Shown in pieces: positions 56,136 to 64,000 of a stretch of DNA of 64,000 bases. Both the position numbers and the translations under genes were made by a program. Below the pieces are notes generated by a model. The model was not told where the DNA came from. It worked only from the letters and a program-made list of their open reading frames with translations, and searched no databases. The DNA is from Nectonema munidae (Eukaryota; Nematomorpha; Nectonematoida; Nectonematidae), in contig JAUIRK010000673.1 of assembly GCA_030549495.1 (NCBI GenBank), positions 310,001 through 374,000 of the forward strand, given 5' to 3'. The first letter of the stretch is position 1. Every line of letters begins with the position of its first letter.

Positions 56136-56228
56136 AAATTTCAATCGAATATATACCATTTTCACAAAGAATGCAACGTGAAAAAGGACGAATTCAATGT
56201 GAAAATGGTATATTGAGTTTGAATATTT
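56136..56228. repeat. Inverted repeat upstream of piggyBac element 4
   Basis: ATATACCATTTTCAC (56151-56165) and GTGAAAATGGTATAT (56199-56213) are perfect complements. Weaker pairing extends the arms to about 30 bases, with a 33-base loop. It could be a subterminal repeat of the piggyBac copy that follows. The rest of 55586-56550 has no gene. Confidence 0.7.
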
Positions 56229-56557
56229 CATCAACAAAAAACGCGTAATTCGTGATTGTTGGATTTATCTATGAGAAGGGAGTCTAATTGCCCGTATGGT
56301 ACTTTTTATTCTTTTCATCAATCAAACGCGTCTTGCAATTATCAAGGGATGAGATGAAAACAGGAAATTGTTGCTTTCACTTTTACTCTTTCTCTCTTCA
56401 TTAAAAACATACTGTGCTTACTTAATTGCATTTTTCTTCTTGCGTTATCCCAACGAGTTCTCGTGAAAGAACTAATCACAAAAACTCCAATTTGTGAAAA
56501 ATAATGAACTTATAGACGAGAGTTTGGAAAATGTAAAAATATGAGAGCGATATTGAA

Positions 56558-58125
56558 GAAAGTTTGTGCTTAGATGAGTTACGAATCCAAGCTTTGAAAA
56601 CTGATGATATCGAAAGTGAGATGGAAATTTGTTCTGATTCTGAAGATTCGTCCTTCAGTCAAGTCTCAAATGGTGATGACGATGATATGGAAGAGAACCC
56701 GCATGTAGTTGAGACATGTAATGGGATTGCATGGAGTAAAACTTGGCAACCTAATGTTAGACTGTCAAGAAATATTCGTACAGAAAACTCAAGGACTTTG
56801 ACAGCAACTCAAGATAAACTTGAAATTATTTAATCTTTTATTACCTGAAGAAATTATAAGAGATATTTTGAGATTCTCCAATCGAAAAGTCGACATCCTC
56901 AAACGTCTACATCCAGGTACGTTTGAACATGCTGTGTATAATCATTTTAGTTATGAGGAAATGGACTCTTTTTTGGCTTTTTAATACGCTCAAGTGCAGA
57001 TCGTGATAACTTTAATGACAAGAATTTTTTGAAAAAAATGATTCTCCTCCTTTTTATTTCACTCGAAAGAAATTTTTCCTGAGATGTCTCCGTTTTGACA
57101 ACCAATCAACTAGAGAAGCAAGAAAAAAAAAGACAAAATGGCTGCGATCAGAGAAGTTTGGGAACTTTTTGTGTTATCTTTGAGAAAACTTTGCATTCCT
57201 GTAGAATTTCCCACAGTAGATGAGCAACTATTACCTTACAGAGCTAAACTACCCGGAAAATCCTACTTACTAAGAAAACCAAAAAAGTATGGCATAAAAA
57301 TTTTTTCGTTAGGTGAAGTTAAGACCGGTTTTGCTTTAAATGCCACAATATATTGTGGTAGGCAAAACGAACAGAGAGAAAGAAATTTTGCGAAAAAAGA
57401 TGTTATGAATTTATGCAAGCCATACTTCAATACAGGTAGAAGTATCACCACTGATAAATTTTTCACCAGTCATAACCTAACTTGCGAGTTGATTGAGAAA
57501 AACATGACGCTACTTGGCACACTTCGTTGTAACAGAAAAGAAGTTCCTAAAGTTTTCAGAAATGTTAAAGGACGTTCTCCAAATTCTTCATAATATCTGT
57601 TCGACAGCGAAAATTTTTTTTTGTTACTTTCGTTCGTGCCCAAGAAAAACCGTTCTGTAATCCTTTTGAACAGCCGTTTTTATGCTCGAGGTACACTTAC
57701 ATCTTCTTTAGCAGAAACTATCCACCTTTATAATAATACTAAAAGAGGTGTTGATCAATTAGATGAAAACATCCAAGAATTTACCTACAGAAGTAAAAGT
57801 GTTCGTTGGCTAATGGTTGTGTTTTATAATATTATAGACGTTGCAGTAATTGCGAAAAAAATGGTTACACAAAGTCGCGTAAATTTTTCCTTTAAAATCT
57901 TTCAGTAAAACTAGCTCTTGAAATGATGAAAAAAAGACTCCATAACAGTTGTTTGTTGAAGGATACAAAGTGCTGCATCGAACTATTTGGTGTGGAAAAA
58001 AAGGAAAGCGAAAAAGAAGCAATTTCAACCAAACCAAAGAAATGTAACTGTCAAAGCTGTGGAAAAACTGTTTGTACAAATCATTCTTCAGTCGAAAAAA
58101 ATATTCACTGTTTGTTGTGTTGAAA
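56558..58125 (+). pseudogene. piggyBac transposase (element 4), best preserved copy
   Basis: An acidic N-terminus (56564-56833) leads into the core frame 57138-57593: FPTVDEQLLPYRAKLPGKSY (first Asp) and GRSITTDKFFTSHNLTCELI (second Asp). After a break come KKNRSVILLNSR, then NNTKRGVDQLDENIQEF (about 57735-57782, third Asp). The C-terminal zinc finger is KCNCQSCGKTVCTNHSS and HCLLC (58040-58122). The three catalytic aspartates are all readable, but several frameshifts separate the segments. It probably lies in the next VPS52 intron. Confidence 0.9.
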
Positions 58126-58149
58126 ATGTGAAATAAAATTATTTCCATT

Positions 58150-59221
58150 TTTAATATTGTGTTTTTTTTTATTTATTTCAAAATAAATTGGTTTAACAAT
58201 TTTATAATGTGGAATAAAAATATTTTTTTCAATATTTGTGTTTTTCTTATATATTTGAGAAAAAAATTTGGTTACAAAAGTATCTAGAGATGAGAGCATG
58301 TGCTATTCCTATAACTTTTCCAAAAAAATTACTCAAGTTTTTATGTCTAAATTTGTACCCTTATAATATGATGGGGTTAAAAAAAATATGTATCTGATAA
58401 GGGATATATTAGATTTCTCTTATCATTCTGAATAACAATATTAACTTTATTTTACCATAAATATTTGGTTCAAAAAAATTTGAATATATTGTATTTTCGC
58501 AAGTCATATTTATCAATTTAGTTCACCTGGGTAATGCAAGTTTTCAACATGTTTAGATAGGTTTTTATATTGCTTACCACTAATTTTTTTGACACTTTCA
58601 TCATTTTTCACCAATTATACTAACCTTATTATTTCTATTTGCGAAATTTTCAAGTAACGTCCGATCTCGCGTATCATCAATTTTCACCAATAAAATATTT
58701 TTATCATGTGTATATATGTGTATGATGTGAGATTCTTTAAAATATTGATAATCTATTTGAAGAAAGATTTTTTCAGTATGAAGAGTTTTAGGAAACTTTT
58801 CTCTGTTATGTAATGCTGTATTCTCATAACCTGTACGGTTGAACACGGGTAAACAACTTGATTGTCATCTCCAACCTGTATACTACGATGGTTTCTATTC
58901 CATATACAAATCACTAGATGAACAGTATTCAACTTTCTGTTCATATTTTGCTAGGTGAAAGATTTAATATACGTCATTCGGAGAGACGATGCTACATAAG
59001 TTATTTCATATATTTTTGCAATTTGCACGATATTAAATAATATATTTGTCAAACAAATAAAATAAAATTCAGTAACCAAAGAATCGAAAAATATTCTTTT
59101 TAAATATATTGCTGGCTCCCGTTACTTTTAGTAAAAATGGTAAAATTCTGAAAAAACATACTTAAAATAAAAATAATTTTATATTGAAAGCTATATTATT
59201 AATTATAGCCTAATTTAATTT
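58150..59221. other. AT-rich interval without recognised gene
   Basis: No family signature is seen. Minus-strand open frames at 58601-58944 are low in complexity and do not resemble known proteins. Confidence 0.5.
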
Positions 59222-61498
59222 TTGTTTTCTGGAGGACAAAAACGAGAAAAAGGGGTTGGAATTATAATACAAAGTAGTATTAAAAATAGTATAATTGGAT
59301 ATTGGCCAATTTCAGATAGAATTTTGTTGATGAAAATAAAAGGGAACCCAATGAATATAAATATAATTCAGGTATATGCACCAATAGAAAACAGAAACGA
59401 AGAAGAAATATCAACAAGTGATAGCAAATACATGGTTCAAACATCACCTAAGAAGGCTGTGGACTTGGGAAAGCCCAGGAGGAAAGCACAGGAACCAATT
59501 AGATTACATCACAATCAATAAAAGGTTCAGAAACTGAGTTACACAGGTTAAAACTTACCCCGGAGCAGACTGCAACAGTGATCACAACTTACTAGTTTCA
59601 GATGTATAAATAATATTAAAGAAAAAACCCAAGAAAGCATGGATGACTGAGGGAATTTTGAATAATGGAGGGAAGAAGAAAAGTTAAAAATAAAGATGAT
59701 GTGAAATAGAAAAGAGTACAACAGAAAAATTCATAAAGAATGCATTGCAGCGAAAGAAAGAGGCATGAATGAAGAATGTCGAGTCGTTGAGGAACTTTCA
59801 AAAACGAATCCTAGAGAAATGTATGGGAAGATTAATTAGACATTATACAGAAAAAAAAGAATAAATTGGAACAACTTTATAACGAACAAACAAGGTGAAA
59901 TTTTAATGGAAAAAGAGAATATAAAAAGTAGATGGGAAGAATATATAAAAGAATTATACGATGATGATGATGATCAAGTAATGGAAACAAAAGAACAAGG
60001 ACCAAAGTTCTTAAAAGAAGAGATTCACAAATCTCTTAGAAATATGGAATGGAATAAAGCTGTAGGAACAGAAGGATTGTCGAAAGAAGTACTTGAAGCA
60101 TTGGAGGAGAAGGGAGTAAACATTGTCACCGAAATAGCGAATAAAATATATGAGGATGGAAGGATGCCAAAACAAATGTTTGAAACTCTGATGATTAAGA
60201 TACCAAAGATTGAAGGAACTCTAAAATGTGAGCAACACAGAACCATAAGTATAATAATTCATATTGCAAAAGTTATATGGAAAGCAATAGCAGAAAGAAT
60301 AAAAAATAAAATAAGGTTTTAATTAGCGGAAGAACAGTTAGTATTTGTTAAAGACTCAGGAACAATAAATGCAATATATACTCTTAACCGGATAATAGAT
60401 AATGTATGGAAATTAAAAAAAAAGTTTATTTATGTTTCATTGATTACGAGAAAGCGTTTGACAGAGTGAATCACATAAAACTTTTCAATATTTTAGAAAA
60501 CGTTGGAATAGAATGGTAAAGACTTGAAGATGATACAAAATGTTTATAAAATGCAAAAAGTAGCAGTGAAAGTTGGAGAGGAGATGACATCATGGATTGA
60601 TGTGAAGAGAGGAGTCAGGCAAGGTTGCGTGCTTTCACCAGACCTGTTTAATATTTACGCTGAAGTCGAGATGAGAAACGTAGAAGGTGAAGGTATAAAG
60701 ATATGTGGGAAAAACATTAACAATATCAGGTATGCAGATGACACTGTATTGATTGCACACAGCAAGGATAAACTCCAACACCTCATACGACAGGTTAATA
60801 AACGATGGGAATAAGAATTAATTTCAAGAAAACAAAATCAATGATAGTTACTAAAAAAGAGAATAATCCAAAGATAGAAATGAAGTTCAACGACAAAATA
60901 ATTGATCAAGTGAAACAGTTTGTATATTTAGGGAGATTACTCACCTCCGATTGAAGGAGTGACAAAGAAATAAAAAGAAGAATTTCAATAGCTAATAGTG
61001 CGATGAATAAGTTTGAAAAAATGCTCAGAAATACAAAACTATCATTAAATATGAAAAAAGAATGGTTAAATCCTATATATATCTACACTCACATACGGAT
61101 GCGAAACCTGGAATATAAGCAAAAACTCTCACAAAAAAAGTTCGAAGCGTTTGAAATGAAAATATGGAGAAGGTTGATAAGGGTAGTTTGGACCCAAAAA
61201 ATTACAAATGAAGAAGTACTAAGGAGAGTTGAAACCAGAAGAGAATTCTTGAATATAATATACAGAAGGCAGCTAACATTTGCTGGCCATATTGAGAGAA
61301 TAGATGGATTAGGAAGCCTTTGTACATACGGAATGATAGAAGGAAGAAGAGGAAGACCACGCAAGAAATTTATCGATGTGCTCAAAGAAGCTTTGGGAAA
61401 GAGTTGCAACACAATGGAGATGAGAATGAAGATGAACTTGGCGCCCCATGGTTGCCCACGTCCAAATGGATATGGCACAATGATGATGATGATGAAAG
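59222..61498 (+). mobile_element. LINE (RTE-like) with endonuclease remnant, reverse transcriptase and ATG-repeat tail
   Basis: The endonuclease remnant is GVGIIIQSSIKNSIIGYWPI with INIIQVYAPIENRNEEE (59250-59400). Reverse transcriptase follows in broken frames: KSLRNMEWNKAVGTEGLS (60030-60085), GVRQGCVLSPDLFNIYAE (60610-60663) and the catalytic IRYADDTVLIAHSKDK (60724-60771). The C-terminal region has FVYLGRLLTSD and the GRRGRPRKKFIDVLKEALG tail (61336-61395). The element ends with a short ATG repeat at 61480-61495, as RTE-type LINEs end in short tandem repeats rather than poly-A. Part of the endonuclease is missing and stops are frequent. Clade placement is by pattern only. Confidence 0.85.
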
Positions 61499-61997
61499 CA
61501 CCCTTTCAAAATCTCTACAAAAATTCAAAACTTAACTTTGAAATTGCGGTTTTATTTCATGGAAACAATATTGGTTGTAATGTTTATGTATTTCTTCTTT
61601 TATATTATAATACCCTAGCGTCTGCCTGTCGCTGGAAGCATTTTGATTGGTTGAAATATCCATTGACTAGCCGGTGCCGTGGTTGTAGAATGTTGGTAAA
61701 TTAAGATCGAAACCACAAGGGGAGCGGTTAGTTTTAAATATCCTTGATAAAAAAAACAATTTTGAGATAAGTAGCTCTTAAATCAATTTTTTACTTTCAT
61801 TCATTTTGATCAAAAATACTGTTGAATTTGATTGATTTTCAAACGAAATAAACACGTGAATTGAATGGAAAATAGATGAAAATGTTTAAAATTAAATTCC
61901 ATTTGTATTGGATTGGAAAATGGAAAATAGGATCATTGATAGAGTGTTTATTTCGAGTAAAGCGAAATAAAACTTTATGATATGTAATAAAGATATA

Positions 61998-62895
61998 CAG
62001 TAGAACTCCTCTAATGAGGTCACCATAGGGACCAAGTCTTTTGACCGTTATTTAGGATTGACCTCATTAGAGGAGTAGTTATGTTATTTGAGAGTAAAAG
62101 GATAACTTTTATAATCAATCAAAAACATTTATATTTTTTTCAAAAATAAACTTAAAATGTCACAGAGAAATAAAAAAAGTAAAATCTATAAAGTTATTTT
62201 TATTTTGCAAAAAAACGGTACTAATTTTACTTTTTAATAAAGTAGGTATCGATTAATGTTTGCTTTTTTGCTAGCTCTCCTAAAACCATTACTTGCTCAA
62301 CGTCTTTTTCTCCAAGCTTTTTTATTGGACTTCCATAAAACAGGGAAAGCTTCATAAGGAACATTTTTAAAACAACATGGCTTCTGAAATCTTCCTATAA
62401 CGAACTTACTAAGATTGATTTACATGTGTTTGTGCTATACTACTACTACTTACTATTATCACTAATCCCCTCTCACATACATACAACATTGTCCTACCAT
62501 GTATCTATCCAATTATATAAGCACCATATAATGTTCACAGCATAAACACAAGAGGGTAATCATAATGCTAATGCTAAAGACAAAGTTAGATTCTATAACT
62601 TTATATCAATAGGGTAACAAAAAACAGATGGTGAGGAAAACTGATTTAAAATTCGCAACTCAAAAGTGTCTTTATTTTGATGTTAAAACTTGATCCCTTT
62701 GAAAATTTACCCAATTTCTCCGTTTTGACAAAAATATGCGATGATAGATGACCGTAGTACGCAATACGGGAGTGACCGTTATACTCAATAATTATGCAAT
62801 ATATAGAAATATAAAAGAATTCGGGACTATACTTTCTGACCGTATTAGAAGCGTTGACCGCTGTCCAGGAGTGACCGTAGGGAGGAGTTCTACTC
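61998..62895. mobile_element. Tigger/pogo deletion derivative, 0.9 kb, TA-flanked
   Basis: The left end CAGTAGAACTCCTCTAATGA and the right end, reading inward in reverse GAGTAGAACTCCTCCCTACG, are Tigger-type inverted repeats. TA flanks both sides (61996-61997 and 62896-62897). The minus strand near 62300-62420 still encodes FVIGRFQKPCCFKN and SNKKAW, a piece of the DDE_1 core similar to the copy at 27110-29092. The rest of the gene is gone. Confidence 0.88.
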
Positions 62896-63199
62896 TACTA
62901 AATACGAGAATGTCATGAAAAATAAAAAACGCGGGAAAATAAGCCAAGAAACTTGTTAAAATTGAACAAGACAAAAGGTTTTTGAATGATCAGAGAACTG
63001 TTAGGAAAATGTATATCGATAAAGAAGATGTTCAATATTCCCCTAAAATTTTTCTAAAAGAGACACGTAAAAGTGCTGAAGAGGGAAGAAAAAAGTCATA
63101 AATTTTATCACTACTATCCAAAACATGCGTAGAGTCCACTTCCGATAATGACAAATCAAGTAAAGAATCTGAGAGCAATACCAACACTTCATGTGTTAT

Positions 63200-64000
63200 C
63201 GAAGTTGATAAGAACAAAAAAGCATACTCAAAAAAAATTATTTTCTTTCGAAGAGTATCTAGTGGTTGTTTTAACTGGATGCTTGTTCAGAGTATTGCTG
63301 ATAGCAATTACTGATCGCAGCACGTTCCTTTCTATTTAGCTCCATTGAACTCAATCTCGGGAAGTTTTTGCATCTTAGAGAAAAAGTCACTTTAATCTTC
63401 AGTTCTTTTGTTTTCTTTAAAATCTGATAAGTAGAAAAGTAATTATCTGTTACGAAATCATAATTATTTGCAAAAGCTTTGTTCACACTGTCTGCAAAAT
63501 TCAGAAGAACTGAAGGTCCAAGTCCATATTCTGTGTAATACTTTTTCCCTGATACATGTCATAGTTTATGCAGTATTCAGGAGAAACCCAGTGAGACCAC
63601 TGCTTGTAACCGAATCTAATCGGCTTACCTTTCATGAATTGCTTAATACAATGATTGCCGAAGTATGGATCATCGTTTCATCAATAGAATGAAACTCTTT
63701 CATCGGCATGTACAAGCTATATTTTTCTTTCATATGTATTACAATCTTTCTAACTTTAGAAAATTTATCTGATAAATCAAGCTTTGTATTGTTGCAAAGG
63801 TGTAAAAAGCTTTTTATTTCTTGGAACCTTTTTCTTCTCATCCCTCCTGATATTAATGTATTGAAACAATCTGGTTTTTTCCTAATACATCGTTCTTCTC
63901 TGAAGAGTTGAATAGCCCGACTAAATTAATATTCCAATAAAGCACAGAATTTCTTCTCTCGTGACATTCAATGAGCTATTTCTTTGAGCAGCATACAGAA
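63200..64000 (-). pseudogene. piggyBac transposase (element 5), runs off the window
   Basis: On the minus strand: RKRFQEIKSFLHLCNNTKLD with FHSIDETMIH (63632-63841), the N-terminal domain and first catalytic Asp. NYDFVTDNYFSTYQILKKTK (63400-63460) carries the second Asp. The third-Asp region and C-terminal finger are not evident between 62900 and 63200. The N-terminus lies beyond 64000. Two or more frame breaks are visible. Confidence 0.85.

Noticed and set aside
61089-61509. Minus-strand open frames over the LINE 3' part
   Set aside because: They are shadows of the LINE coding strand and its ATG repeat.
62941-63110. Candidate VPS52 C-terminal exon
   Set aside because: The charged text near 63000 does not match the VPS52 C-terminus and lies beside the minus-strand piggyBac.

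Overview
The window is AT-rich animal DNA, most like an arthropod with a repeat-heavy genome. A salmon-louse-type copepod is one possibility, but the species cannot be fixed from sequence alone. Nothing bacterial is present. Most of the window is transposon debris, and one host gene runs through it.

The host gene is VPS52, the GARP/EARP vesicle-tethering subunit, on the + strand. I place fourteen coding exons between 25044 and 55585. They join in consistent phase across every junction and encode about 522 residues. Exons for the extreme N-terminus and the C-terminal quarter were not found and probably lie outside the window or were missed. Introns come in two classes: minimal ones of 54-63 bp, and ones of 1.1-9.4 kb, most of them stuffed with transposons. 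One intron (48129-49840) has the full signature of a minor-spliceosome AT-AC (U12) intron, and another (46742-47880) needs a GC donor.

Layout. 1-2040: a 150-bp satellite with a 5-unit higher-order repeat. 3090-4200: a broken Tigger/pogo element. 4341-13358: a 9-kb Mutator-like element with about 230-bp inverted ends. It carries a zinc-finger segment, an OTU cysteine-protease domain and a MULE transposase, and it has been invaded by a 3.1-kb hAT-like element (8641-11765, itself hit by a foldback MITE) and a 292-bp MITE. 13780-14470: another MULE fossil. 15456-15842: a Merlin deletion derivative. 16350-16953: a second copy of the 3.1-kb family. 17823-19110: a FLYWCH-type MULE on the minus strand. 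19958-23384: a nearly complete hAT element with a perfect 8-bp target duplication.

Within the VPS52 introns lie a Tigger with a MITE inserted in its coding region (27110-29092), a third 3.1-kb-family copy (29825-31302) abutting a piggyBac fragment, a ZBED-type hAT (32830-34330), a minus-strand piggyBac (35010-36317), a Phantom-like FLYWCH MULE with a 9-bp target duplication (39813-41783), a third piggyBac (43740-45026) followed by a palindrome-rich minisatellite (45100-45930), a TA-flanked DNA element inside the U12 intron (48480-49329) and a fossil retroelement RNase H fragment (54395-54960). After the last exon found come another piggyBac (56558-58125), an RTE-like LINE (59222-61498), a Tigger deletion derivative (61998-62895) and a fifth piggyBac (minus strand, running off the end).

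The most unusual items are the U12 intron in VPS52, the OTU-bearing MULE, the natural empty site for the foldback MITE, and a GC-richer minus-strand pseudogene at 42568-43170 that I do not recognise.
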